A stretch of 15,649 nt of DNA from CAZPLZ01 sp964587525. Its GTDB lineage: Bacteria > Oederibacteriota > CAKKQC01. The position numbers and the translations under genes were made by a program. The stretch spans positions 1 to 15,649 of the forward strand of contig CAZPLZ010000074.1 of assembly GCA_964587525.1 (NCBI GenBank), written 5' to 3'. Shown in pieces: positions 7,088-14,270 of the stretch (position 1 is the stretch's first letter; every line of letters starts with the position of its first letter). Below the pieces are notes generated by a model, which made no database searches, was not told where the DNA came from, and was given only the letters and a program-made list of their open reading frames with translations.

Positions 7088-7935
7088 ACGTACTTCTTGA
7101 CGATGTCGTCGAAGGAGCCCGCTCCCGCTTTCCGCCTGACCATTGCCGCGCGTTCAGTGAAGTCTGGCCCCTCGTGCTTGTAGAGCACGCCCAAGTAGAA
7201 CTTAGCGGGAGTCTGGGAAAGTTCCATGGCGTCCAGCCGGCTGCCCGCGTCGTGGTCTTCCGGCAACTGTGCGGTGCTCTGCTTGAAGAAGTCGTACGTG
7301 TTGTAGAAGGTCACGCACGGCGACAGGACATGGATAAACGCGAACCCCTTGTGCTGGATACTCTGCTTGATCAAATCCAGCACCTGTGCCACCTTGCCGG
7401 AGTACGCACGCGCCACGAAGCTGGCGCCGTAGGCGAGCGCCATCGCCACGGGGTTGACGCGGTCCTCTGCGATCCCGTACGGCTGGTGGGATTTCTTGTA
7501 CTCCACCAGCGACGGCATGGTCGTGGGCGAGGGCTGGCCCTTGGTCAGCCCGTAGATCTGGTTGTCGAGCATGATGTACGTCATGTCCACGTTGCGGCGG
7601 CAGGCGTGCGGGAAGTGCCCGCCGCCGATCGCGAGGCCGTCCCCGTCCCCACCGATCGCGAGCAAGGTCAGCTCGGGGTTGTGGATCTTCATGCCGGTGG
7701 CGGTCGGCAGCACCCGGCCGTGCACGCCATGGAACCCGTAGCAATTCACATACGCCGGGAACCGGCCCGAGCAGCCGATGCCGGAGGCGATGACCACCTT
7801 GGCCGGATCCAGTTTGAGCTCGGCGAGAGCCTGATAGCTGGCGGTCAGCACGGAGAAATCCCCGCACCCCGGGCACCACACTGGCTTGACCGATCCGTGA
7901 TATTTTTTGACTTCCTGCAACGCGAGGGGACTCAT
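7084..7935 (-). CDS. korB: 2-oxoacid:ferredoxin oxidoreductase, beta subunit (KorB-like)
   Basis: Thiamine-pyrophosphate and 4Fe-4S subunit that, with KorA, oxidatively decarboxylates a 2-oxoacid (2-oxoglutarate or pyruvate) to the acyl-CoA while reducing ferredoxin, or runs the reverse carboxylation. The TPP/Mg motif is GDGDGLAIGG (96-105) with the downstream L-D-N-Q-I-Y-G-L-T-K-G segment. Four Cys match the cluster ligands of two-subunit enzymes: WCPGC (Cys21, Cys24), GIGC (Cys55) and SPC (Cys207). No separate 2x(4Fe-4S) delta subunit is encoded nearby, which fits the two-subunit type. AAGGAG 6 bases before the ATG supports the start, and only 10 bases separate it from korA. Substrate cannot be decided from sequence alone. 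Confidence 0.92.
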   Translation of the reverse strand: MSPLALQEVKKYHGSVKPVWCPGCGDFSVLTASYQALAELKLDPAKVVIASGIGCSGRFPAYVNCYGFHGVHGRVLPTATGMKIHNPELTLLAIGGDGDGLAIGGGHFPHACRRNVDMTYIMLDNQIYGLTKGQPSPTTMPSLVEYKKSHQPYGIAEDRVNPVAMALAYGASFVARAYSGKVAQVLDLIKQSIQHKGFAFIHVLSPCVTFYNTYDFFKQSTAQLPEDHDAGSRLDAMELSQTPAKFYLGVLYKHEGPDFTERAAMVRRKAGAGSFDDIVKKYV

Positions 7936-7945
7936 GGGACGCTCC

Positions 7946-9697
7946 TTAGTTGGATGCCGGGCGAGCCGATGACACCGGGATCTCGCACAGCTCCACGATT
8001 TTTTGGAAGATTTCGCCGGCCGTAAAGGGCAGCCCCTGGTACTTGTTCATCTGTACGACGGGCTTCAGGAACCGCGCTCGCAGCATCTGCGCGAACTGGC
8101 CGGTGTAATTCAATTCTGGAACCAGGACAGTATGCATTGAATCCATAAATGTCCGGACTTCTGGGGGGATGGGATACAGCATGCGCACCTGCAGGGCCGC
8201 GACGGGATAGCCTTGAGCAGTTGCCTTGTCCACAGCCTCGCGCACCGGCCCAAGGGTGGAGCCCCAGCAGACAACCCCGACGGTGGCTTGGGGGGAGCCG
8301 AACCTCAGGGTGTACCCTTGCTCCTTGCCGGCTTCGATGAGCTTCTGGAACCGCTTCTGGGTCATGACCCTGTGCATTTTCGGTGTCATATGCGGTGCAC
8401 CGGTTTCGTTGTGCTCTAAGCCCGTGGTGGTGTACTGGCCTCCCGGCATGCCGGGGATGGCCATGGGCGAGACGCCGTTGGGGGTGGTCTTGTACCTCAG
8501 GTACGGCTTCAGGTCATCGTCCGTGGGTTTTATCCGGTTTTCAACCTGCACGGCCTTGAAGTCCGGCTTGGCAATGGTCTGCGTGCGTGTGGCCAATGAG
8601 TAGTCGGACAGCAGGATGACCGGCATCTGGTACTTTTCGGCTAAGTTGAAGGCGTCGCAGATCGTGTAGAAACAGTCTTCCACGTCAGCGGGCGCGACCA
8701 CGATACGCGGGACGTCACCGTGTCCGCCGTAGACGGTGAGGTTCAGGTCCGACTGTTCGGTTTTTGTGGGCATGCCGGTGGACGGTCCCGCGCGCTGCAC
8801 GTCAATGACCACGAGCGGGACTTCCGTCATGGTCGCGAGTCCCAGGATTTCGGTCATCAGGGAAAATCCTGGCCCGGAAGTCGCGGTCATCGCCTTGGCA
8901 CCTGCGTAGGATGCGCCAACACAGGATGAGATAGCCGCGATCTCATCCTCGGTCTGGAGCGCGTACCCACCGAATTTCGGAAGCTGGTGCTCGAGGAACT
9001 CCAGGATGGTGCTGGCCGGCGTGATTGGGTAGCCCGCGTAATAATTGCACCCGGACACCAGCGCCCCCATCGAGATCATGTCGTTGCCGTCAACGACCAT
9101 CCGCTCAGTGGATGCGGAACGGGGCGGGGCCATCGTGATATCCAGCGGGGGCGGGTTGTCACGCACGTACTCGTAGCCCAGCTTGAAGGCCTTCAGGTTC
9201 CGGTTGACGACTGCCTCGCCCTTTTTGATCCACCGCTCGTGGATCATCTGCTCGCACACATTGGGGGGAAGCTTCACCAGGCTGGCCAGGGCGCCGAGGG
9301 CCACGACGTTCTTGGATAGCGCGGATTTGACTTCCTGCACGGCCATGTATTCGAGCCGGATGGGATATGGGATGAACCCGTTACCCTTGGGGCTAAACCG
9401 CTGGGGGTCGTAGATCAAAAGCCCACCGCTCTTGAGGTCTTCATAAAGCACGGAGTAGGCTTCCTCGTTGAAGCAAACCAGCACGTCTAAGCCTTCGCCA
9501 TGTGAATGCAGAGGCTGGGTGTCTGCGCGCACGAGGAAATTACACAGCCCCCCTTTGATTTCAGCCGGGATAACCTGGAGGGTGAAAATTTCGTACCCGG
9601 CGCGTGCTAGCGCTTGGGAGAGCATTTGGCCGCAGGACAGGATCCCCTCCCCGGCGTCGCCCCCGATACGGATGACTCGATCAGTTCGTTCCGTCAT
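7946..9697 (-). CDS. korA: 2-oxoacid:ferredoxin oxidoreductase, fused gamma-alpha subunit (KorA-like)
   Basis: Large subunit (583 residues) of the same cytoplasmic enzyme. The N-terminal gamma domain (about 1-180) shows IGGDAGEGIL (11-20) and the A-E-I-K-G-G segment (45-50). A linker of roughly 20 residues leads to the alpha (pyrimidine-binding) domain with Y-P-I-T-P (223-227), T-E-D-E-I and a T-S-G-P-G-F-S-L-M segment. A C-terminal transketolase-C-like region follows. Fusion of gamma and alpha is the hallmark of the two-subunit KorAB/StoAB enzymes. The Y-P-I-T-P loop is the element linked to CoA and 2-oxoacid binding. Purine-rich sequence (GAGGGAGAG) lies upstream of ATG 9697, and a promoter candidate sits at 9724-9752. 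Whether the enzyme serves an oxidative TCA or a reductive carboxylation route is not visible. Confidence 0.93.
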   Translation of the reverse strand: MTERTDRVIRIGGDAGEGILSCGQMLSQALARAGYEIFTLQVIPAEIKGGLCNFLVRADTQPLHSHGEGLDVLVCFNEEAYSVLYEDLKSGGLLIYDPQRFSPKGNGFIPYPIRLEYMAVQEVKSALSKNVVALGALASLVKLPPNVCEQMIHERWIKKGEAVVNRNLKAFKLGYEYVRDNPPPLDITMAPPRSASTERMVVDGNDMISMGALVSGCNYYAGYPITPASTILEFLEHQLPKFGGYALQTEDEIAAISSCVGASYAGAKAMTATSGPGFSLMTEILGLATMTEVPLVVIDVQRAGPSTGMPTKTEQSDLNLTVYGGHGDVPRIVVAPADVEDCFYTICDAFNLAEKYQMPVILLSDYSLATRTQTIAKPDFKAVQVENRIKPTDDDLKPYLRYKTTPNGVSPMAIPGMPGGQYTTTGLEHNETGAPHMTPKMHRVMTQKRFQKLIEAGKEQGYTLRFGSPQATVGVVCWGSTLGPVREAVDKATAQGYPVAALQVRMLYPIPPEVRTFMDSMHTVLVPELNYTGQFAQMLRARFLKPVVQMNKYQGLPFTAGEIFQKIVELCEIPVSSARPASN

Positions 9698-9723
9698 GAT
9701 ATTCTCTCCCTCTTCACAATACT

Positions 9724-9752
9724 ATCTTAGACCCCGGGGAGTCACCAGACAA
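9724..9752 (-). promoter_or_regulatory. Sigma70-like promoter of korAB
   Basis: Read on the - strand, TTGTCT and TAAGAT are separated by exactly 17 bases. The -10 element ends 26 bases before the korA ATG, giving a 5' leader of about 20 bases that includes the purine-rich ribosome site. A CCCCGGGG palindrome falls in the spacer. Confidence 0.55.
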
Positions 9753-9774
9753 GAGCTCGTTGTGCCATAAAACA

Positions 9775-10473
9775 TTATGTTTTTGATTCCACCTCTTCCA
9801 GGATGGATTTCAGCCGGCGGTAGTCTGCGTGCCGGACTTGGCCCTTCAGGAACGGCAGGTCGTCCGGCGTGTCAACATCCTGCCAGCGTGGAAGTTGAAA
9901 GTAGGTGCGTTTGAGCGCGACCAGGTTCTCGTAGGTCTGGCTCAACTCCAGCCCAGAACTCCAGGTAACGTTGTGGAAGATCCGACTATCCGGCTGCGTC
10001 AATCCGATGAGGTAAAAGCCCCCATCCCAGGTCGGCCCGATCACACAGTCCTGGTGTGCCAGTTCATCCACCGCCCGCTGCAAATACTCCAGGGGGAGCG
10101 TGGGGGAATCGGTACCCAGCACGAGCAGGTGGGTGAATCCCAGCCTGTTGAGGTACTCAAGGGCGTGGTGCATCCGCGCCCCCAGGTCGGCTCCAGTTTG
10201 GGCGATGAACTTCCCCTCGAACTTGCCGAACTGGGCCATGACCAGCGCTTCCACCTCTGCATGTTTCTCGGGGGGGGTGAAAAACACGTAGACCTCGACA
10301 CGCTTGAGCCGCAGGGCTTTGGCCATGACCAGCAGGGCGCACTCCCAGTAGAACCGGGCGGCGCGCTCGGTCCCTAGGGCTTCGACCAGGCGGGTCTTCA
10401 CCGTGCCCGGTTCCGGGTGTTTGAGGAACAGGGCCAGGGCTGCAGACGGCCCCGACCGGCGGGCCTGAATCAA
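9775..10473 (-). CDS. TIGR04282-type transferase (DUF2064, GT-A fold)
   Basis: Nucleotidyl/glycosyl-transferase-like cytoplasmic protein (232 residues) of the family named arsenosugar-biosynthesis or radical-SAM/selenodomain-associated transferase 1. Diagnostic motifs are K-H-P-E-P-G-T-V-K-T-R-L (18-29), GTDSPTLP (120-127), GPTWDGGFYLIG (146-157) and DVDTPDD (199-205). Asp residues in GTDSP and DVDTP are the likely metal ligands. The start is TTG overlapping the upstream ccdA stop (TTGA); no Shine-Dalgarno is seen, so translation is probably coupled. Family members usually begin nearer residue 11 of this product, so a slightly later start is possible. The biochemical role is not firmly known. 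Confidence 0.82.
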   Translation of the reverse strand: MIQARRSGPSAALALFLKHPEPGTVKTRLVEALGTERAARFYWECALLVMAKALRLKRVEVYVFFTPPEKHAEVEALVMAQFGKFEGKFIAQTGADLGARMHHALEYLNRLGFTHLLVLGTDSPTLPLEYLQRAVDELAHQDCVIGPTWDGGFYLIGLTQPDSRIFHNVTWSSGLELSQTYENLVALKRTYFQLPRWQDVDTPDDLPFLKGQVRHADYRRLKSILEEVESKT

Positions 10474-11198
10474 AATGCCGGCGTGTAGAGGCGGCTAAAC
10501 CACTGGGCGAGAAGCGTGAACTTGTTGGTCAGAAGGAGCACCCCCAGGATGATCAGCAGCACCCCGCTGCCGATCTCGATGGCGTGCAGCAGCCGCTTGA
10601 TCCGGTCCGTGGCTTTGAGAAACGCTCCCATGGTGGCGGCTGCCAGCAGGAACGGGATGCCCAGCCCCGCAGAGTACACGACGAGCAGGCCCATAGCCTG
10701 GCTCACCTTCTCCTCATTGGCGGCCAACGTGAGGATGCTACCCAGGATCGGCCCGATGCAGGGCGTCCAGCCGATCGCAAAGGTCATCCCCATGAGAAAA
10801 GCGCCAACGGCACCGGCGGTGCGTCGTGAGGCTGCGAACTGGGTCTGCCGGTACAGCAGCTTGATGGGCACCAGGCCTGTCAGGTGGAGGCCGAAGACGA
10901 TGACCAGGATGCCGCCGCCGATCCGCAGCACATCTTGGTAGGCGCGGAAGATCTGGCCCAGGGTGCCGGCCCCGGCGCCCATCGAGGTGAACACCACGCT
11001 GAAGCCCAGCACGAACAAAGCGGTGCGCGAGATGACTGGCCAGAACGCGGAGCGCTCGCCAGCCCTCAGGGTCTCTACGGACACCCCGCTGATGAGCGAG
11101 ATGTAGACCGGGATCAGCGGCAGCACGCATGGCGAGAAGAACGATAACAAACCCGCCAGAAAGGAGGCGCCGTAACCGATGGCCGTGCCGTCATCCAT
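10470..11198 (-). CDS. ccdA: CcdA/DsbD-type transmembrane thiol reductant carrier
   Basis: Six-helix inner-membrane protein (242 residues) that carries reducing equivalents from cytoplasmic thioredoxin to periplasmic thiol proteins, for example in cytochrome c maturation. The paired redox Cys are visible in the two symmetric motifs F-F-S-P-C-V-L-P (Cys24) and G-W-T-P-C-I-G-P (Cys147). Proline-rich motifs after each Cys are typical of the DsbD transmembrane family. There is no fused thioredoxin or N-terminal domain, so it is the CcdA type. The start is ATG 11198, which has no strong Shine-Dalgarno. It overlaps the next gene by a few bases, although no functional tie to that transferase is evident. 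No cytochrome c synthesis genes are in the window. Confidence 0.9.
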   Translation of the reverse strand: MDDGTAIGYGASFLAGLLSFFSPCVLPLIPVYISLISGVSVETLRAGERSAFWPVISRTALFVLGFSVVFTSMGAGAGTLGQIFRAYQDVLRIGGGILVIVFGLHLTGLVPIKLLYRQTQFAASRRTAGAVGAFLMGMTFAIGWTPCIGPILGSILTLAANEEKVSQAMGLLVVYSAGLGIPFLLAAATMGAFLKATDRIKRLLHAIEIGSGVLLIILGVLLLTNKFTLLAQWFSRLYTPAF

Positions 11199-11205
11199 GA
11201 TGCGT

Positions 11206-11356
11206 TAGGCCGGATTTTACCATTTTATGTGAAGTGCGATTCCGCTGCGCGGAATCGCTGACTCATAAGCACTGCCGCTCGCCTCGGCACAGCCGAGGCT
11301 CGCGCGGCCTCGCTCCTCGCTCGGCCGGCGAGGGTTTTTCAGCATCCTAGGCCGGA
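11206..11356. repeat. Three-hairpin element bracketed by a 9-bp direct repeat
   Basis: TAGGCCGGA occurs at 11206-11214 and again at 11348-11356. Between them lie three hairpins. The first is a perfect 10-bp stem (11236-11245 with 11249-11258, loop TGC). The second has an 8-bp stem (11281-11288 with 11292-11299, loop ACA), extended by 5 more pairs at 11274-11278 with 11304-11308. The third is a 6-bp stem (11315-11320 with 11328-11333) followed by five T. The outer repeats could be a target duplication around a small non-autonomous mobile element. No clear terminal inverted repeats were found, so a structured leader RNA is the alternative. It fills most of the ccdA to ligase divergent gap. Confidence 0.45.
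11315..11339 (+). terminator. Terminator-like hairpin with T-run
   Basis: CCTCGC pairs with GCGAGG across a 7-base loop, then G and five T. On the + strand it precedes the ligase gene by about 40 bases, so it would act as an attenuator if transcription began upstream. The short stem makes it a modest candidate. Confidence 0.35.
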
Positions 11357-11380
11357 CGACGGTGGTGTAGAGTGAGGAGA

Positions 11381-13417
11381 ATGGAGAAAACCTTGAAGGG
11401 CTCCAAGCTCGCCGCTGAGGCGCGCGTGTGGTGTCTTCAAGCGATTGCCCTCGGTGCCGCTTTGCTGGTTGCACCCCGTCTGCTGGCATCGGCGGTGGAC
11501 CTGCCCAAGCGACTGCTGGTGGAGGGTTTCCTCATCGCTGGCTGGGTGGTGTTGCTGGCCGAAGGTCTGGAGAAGGGGCGGCTTTCCATAAGGCGCAGCC
11601 CGCTCGACCTGCCGTTGCTGGCTCTGCTCGCCAGCATCACGGTCTCCAGCCTGCTCGCGATCAACCGCTCGTTCGCCCTGGAGCATGCCGGTCTGGCACT
11701 CTCATATGCCGGGATCGTGTGGCTGATCGTGTCCGGCGTGGGTGCTGGCAAGCAGGACCGGCTGCTCTCGGCCCTGTTGCTGGCTGGGGGAATCGAAGGG
11801 GTGTACGGAATTTTGCAGTATGCGGGGATTGATTTCCTGCCGTGGGCCTCCTCGTGGGGATCGCGTTGCTTTGGCACCATCGGTAATCCCGTGTTCTACG
11901 CCGAGTTCCTGGCGCCCCTGTTTGTGCTGAGCACAGCGCTCTGGATCGCCGAACGGGACGATGAGCGCAAGGATCTCCTGGCGCTCCTCGTGCTGGTGCT
12001 CTTCCTGGCACTGGTCTTTGCCCAGACCCGCAGTGCCTGGCTGGGCAGCCTGGCCGGCCTGGGGGCTTTGGGCGTGTGCCTCGCACGCCTCGTGCCAGGC
12101 GGCCGCGACCTGATCCGCCAGAATCGGACCTGGTTGCTTGCGTTCGCCGGGTTCGCCGTGGCGGTGGTCGTCACGATTTCCAGCCCCGCTGTGTTCGGCA
12201 AGCGGGCGCTGCCGCTTCCGGACCGCGTTGCGGATATGTTCAATTTCAAGGGTTGGACCGTGCAGCACCGGTTGGTGCTTTGGCGCGCCGCCGCGCTGAT
12301 GGTGAGGGATCGGCCACTTCTGGGCGCGGGTCCCGAGCATTTCCGGGCGTATTTTCCGCTCAAACAAGCTACCTTCCGCGAGGGGTATATCAAGCGGGCC
12401 TTTCATTTTCCGCCCAAGGAGCAGAAGGCACACAACGATTATGTGCAGATGGCGGCGGAGCTGGGGATCGTGGGGCTGGGGCTTATGCTCTGGCTGCTGG
12501 CCGTGGTGGGGCGGCTGGGGCTGTGCGCGGTCCGGCGCAGTTCAACCCCGGAGATTGGTGCGAAAGCGGCCGGCCTCCTGGGCGGGTGCTTTGCCCTGGT
12601 GGTGGATGCCTTTTTTAATTTCCCGTTCCGGACTATTCCGGCCGCCACGGTATTCTGGATGCTGGCCGGCGGGCTGGTGTGGCTTGCGGGCGCGGGCTTC
12701 CCCATTGACGTGCCGCTGGGAAGTGTCAGCTTAGGGGTCCGCCGTGCGGGGGCGGTTGCGGTGGCCGTGGCTGGGGTGTGGTGGTTTGGCTGGCTGGCGG
12801 TCCCGCAGCTCATTGCGGACCGTGCGCTTTCGGAAGGGAATCGATATTTTGGGTACAACATGTGGGAGATGGCGGTAGGGGGGTATGGCCGGAGCTTAGA
12901 GTTCCGGCCCTACGACGTCTACGCACACTACCAGAGAGCGTATGCACAGGAAAAATCCTCGGCCTTTGACTGGACCGGGCATGGCTGGGACCGCGCGCTC
13001 AACCATTATGCGGTAGCACGCAAGCTCGGCTTGAACGACGAGCTGCTCTATGGCCAGATGGCTCTGCTCTACGAGAAGAAAGGGCACCTTAAGCGCTCGA
13101 TTGAGATGGCGGAGCGCGCCGTGCGCATCTATCCGCAGGGGTGGGATCAGGTGGCGAACCTGGCGTACTGGTACTCGGTCCGCGAGGAGCATCTGGATGT
13201 CGCCCTGAAGCTGGCCCAGCGTGCGTTGGCCGCCATTCCTGACCACCCATTGTACCTATGGACGTACGGGCTGGTGCTCGAGAAGTTGGGTAAGTCGCGC
13301 GAAGCCCTGGAGGCGCTTCAAAGCGCCCTCCCGCAGTTGCCGCGGATTCAAGACGGCCAGGCCTATGAGTCTGATCTGACACGCGACATCGCTCGGCTGA
13401 AGAAGCTTGCGCTTTAG
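11381..13417 (+). CDS. O-antigen ligase/polymerase (Wzy_C-type) with C-terminal TPR-like region
   Basis: Polytopic inner-membrane protein (678 residues from ATG 11381) of the O-antigen ligase/polymerase superfamily, expected to transfer or polymerise glycans on a lipid carrier at the periplasmic face. About ten to twelve hydrophobic helices span 20-440. Family-like motifs are T-R-S-A-W-L-G (216-222), Q-H-R-L-V-L-W-R-A (295-303) and the periplasmic-loop H-N-D-Y-V-Q-M-A-A-E-L-G (351-362). After a last helix (about 455-477) the soluble tail contains TPR-like repeats (about 545-655) with A-x2-Y-E-K-K-G-H and L-x2-A-Q-R-A-L patterns. Which reaction it performs (lipid A-core ligase, polymerase, or protein glycosyltransferase) cannot be told. 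GTG at 11372 is an alternative start; a GAGG sits only 3 bases before the ATG. No other surface-polysaccharide genes are adjacent. Confidence 0.85.
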   Translation: MEKTLKGSKLAAEARVWCLQAIALGAALLVAPRLLASAVDLPKRLLVEGFLIAGWVVLLAEGLEKGRLSIRRSPLDLPLLALLASITVSSLLAINRSFALEHAGLALSYAGIVWLIVSGVGAGKQDRLLSALLLAGGIEGVYGILQYAGIDFLPWASSWGSRCFGTIGNPVFYAEFLAPLFVLSTALWIAERDDERKDLLALLVLVLFLALVFAQTRSAWLGSLAGLGALGVCLARLVPGGRDLIRQNRTWLLAFAGFAVAVVVTISSPAVFGKRALPLPDRVADMFNFKGWTVQHRLVLWRAAALMVRDRPLLGAGPEHFRAYFPLKQATFREGYIKRAFHFPPKEQKAHNDYVQMAAELGIVGLGLMLWLLAVVGRLGLCAVRRSSTPEIGAKAAGLLGGCFALVVDAFFNFPFRTIPAATVFWMLAGGLVWLAGAGFPIDVPLGSVSLGVRRAGAVAVAVAGVWWFGWLAVPQLIADRALSEGNRYFGYNMWEMAVGGYGRSLEFRPYDVYAHYQRAYAQEKSSAFDWTGHGWDRALNHYAVARKLGLNDELLYGQMALLYEKKGHLKRSIEMAERAVRIYPQGWDQVANLAYWYSVREEHLDVALKLAQRALAAIPDHPLYLWTYGLVLEKLGKSREALEALQSALPQLPRIQDGQAYESDLTRDIARLKKLAL

Positions 13418-13420
13418 GCG

Positions 13421-13500
13421 CCCCCTCTCCCTTTCCCTCTCCCCCCTTTGGGGGGAGAGGGAAAGGGAGAGGGGGACAGTTTGAACTTGAAACTTAACAC
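13421..13500. repeat. Composite hairpin plus heptad repeat, copy B
   Basis: A perfect 26-bp inverted repeat (13421-13446 with 13450-13475) has a TTT loop, each arm made of C-rich/T or G-rich/A blocks. A degenerate 7-base periodicity follows (TTGAACT, TGAAACT, TAACACA; 13480-13500). The stem starts 3 bases after the ligase stop codon. Core GGGGAGAGGG and the following heptads match the layout of copy A at 7021-7087. A REP-like dispersed element is likely. It could also terminate or protect the ligase transcript and separate it from the convergent genes to the right. Confidence 0.7.
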
Positions 13501-13730
13501 AGGATGCGGAAAAAGTCCGGCAGGACGGGTCGGATGGGGCTGAGCGGTCGCTGGCCGACCGGTGCGGAGTTTGCGGTGCGTTCAGGTCGCAGTCGTACTG
13601 CCCCGAGCTGCAGAACTCACCTGTAATTAAGGGCCTGGCGATGCAAACACCGGTGTTCGAGCTGGCGGAGGCGGTGACCGGTGCCGGTGTGGGTGCGCAC
13701 CCACGCAAGATTTAACCCTCGCGAAGGAGG
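13501..13730. other. GC-rich intergenic stretch with several palindromes
   Basis: No credible gene is seen here. The stretch holds a 6-bp stem (13545-13550 with 13556-13561), a perfect 12-bp palindrome AACACCGGTGTT (13646-13657) and a perfect 16-bp palindrome GTGGGTGCGCACCCAC (13689-13704). The motif ACCGGTG occurs three times. A strong AAGGAGG is at 13724-13730 on the + strand, but the next ATG (13744) opens only a 32-codon frame. It is much richer in GC than the following DNA, so a composition boundary falls at about 13740. It may be a structured RNA, a recombination site or an insertion-element remnant. Confidence 0.4.
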
Positions 13731-14270
13731 TCACCGTCTCCACATGAACCGGATCCTGCCCCATTGCCTATGCTCTCTGCTGACAAACAACACCCCAAGA
13801 CATGTTAGAAATGGGCTAAGTGGCGTTCCATCTTCGTAAATAGTAAATAGCATCGTTGAGACTGGAAAAATCAGCGTGAACAGGGCCCACTCAGAAATTT
13901 TATCGCTTACAGCTATCACCACAGATGTATTACCGATGACGCTTAGAATCCATGTCGAAACAATCCGGTAGGTTGGCCCACTGATATATATTCCCAGTAA
14001 AGTCGTAAAACCAGGATTTATACATCCTGACAACTGTCTGCGCCAGCGCCTCCAGCAAGTAATTGAAGCCAGTATGACAATAACTGGAAGTCCAACCCAT
14101 AACAATAAAAACAATTGCCACCTACTTAGTATTTCTCCAATAATGTGGATGAGTAAATCAAGGGACCAGTAAACACTTGGGAGCAGGAGTAAGCCCACGC
14201 AGTTCCAAACGTTTAGAAATCTGTTTCCAGTATTCAACTTGGAATCCAAGAAACTGGGGGCTCCGCTCAA
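13731..14270 (-). CDS. Small membrane protein, candidate second Rhs immunity protein
   Basis: Unrecognised hydrophobic protein (179 residues from TTG 14270; an in-frame TTG at 14297 and another at 14234 are alternatives). TTG 14270 is favoured because it overlaps the stop of the upstream toxin-tip fragment as TTGA. About four membrane stretches are visible: near 21-45, 50-72 (followed by an Arg-rich turn, C-W-R-R-W-R-R), and two more in the second half. The C-terminus is basic. The DNA is AT-rich compared with the chromosome to the left. Position directly after a toxin-tip remnant on the same strand suggests an immunity role, but that is inference from layout only. The coding call itself is moderately sure because start codons are weak and no ribosome site is obvious. 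Confidence 0.5.
   Translation of the reverse strand: MSGAPSFLDSKLNTGNRFLNVWNCVGLLLLPSVYWSLDLLIHIIGEILSRWQLFLLLWVGLPVIVILASITCWRRWRRQLSGCINPGFTTLLGIYISGPTYRIVSTWILSVIGNTSVVIAVSDKISEWALFTLIFPVSTMLFTIYEDGTPLSPFLTCLGVLFVSREHRQWGRIRFMWRR

Noticed and set aside
7174..8025. 283-codon + strand frame opposite korB
   Set aside because: It is a mirror of korB codon structure, rich in His, Arg and Val, with no family resemblance; korB is unambiguous on the other strand.
11702..12433. 243-codon - strand frame inside the ligase gene
   Set aside because: It is antisense to a clear polytopic membrane protein; the peptide is Gln/Arg/Pro-rich low-quality sequence.
13256..13708. 150-codon - strand frame crossing the 26-bp hairpin and the ligase 3' end
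   Set aside because: It translates the GC-rich palindromic block and hairpin (with S-L-S-L-S and E-R-E-R-E-R runs) and the ligase antisense strand. Part of it felt familiar as a repeated spurious translation, but there is no domain and no ribosome site.
13744..13842. 32-codon + strand frame after the AAGGAGG at 13724-13730
   Set aside because: Spacing of 13 bases from the Shine-Dalgarno-like sequence is too long, the peptide is short and unpatterned, and it is antisense to the 3' end of the membrane protein gene.
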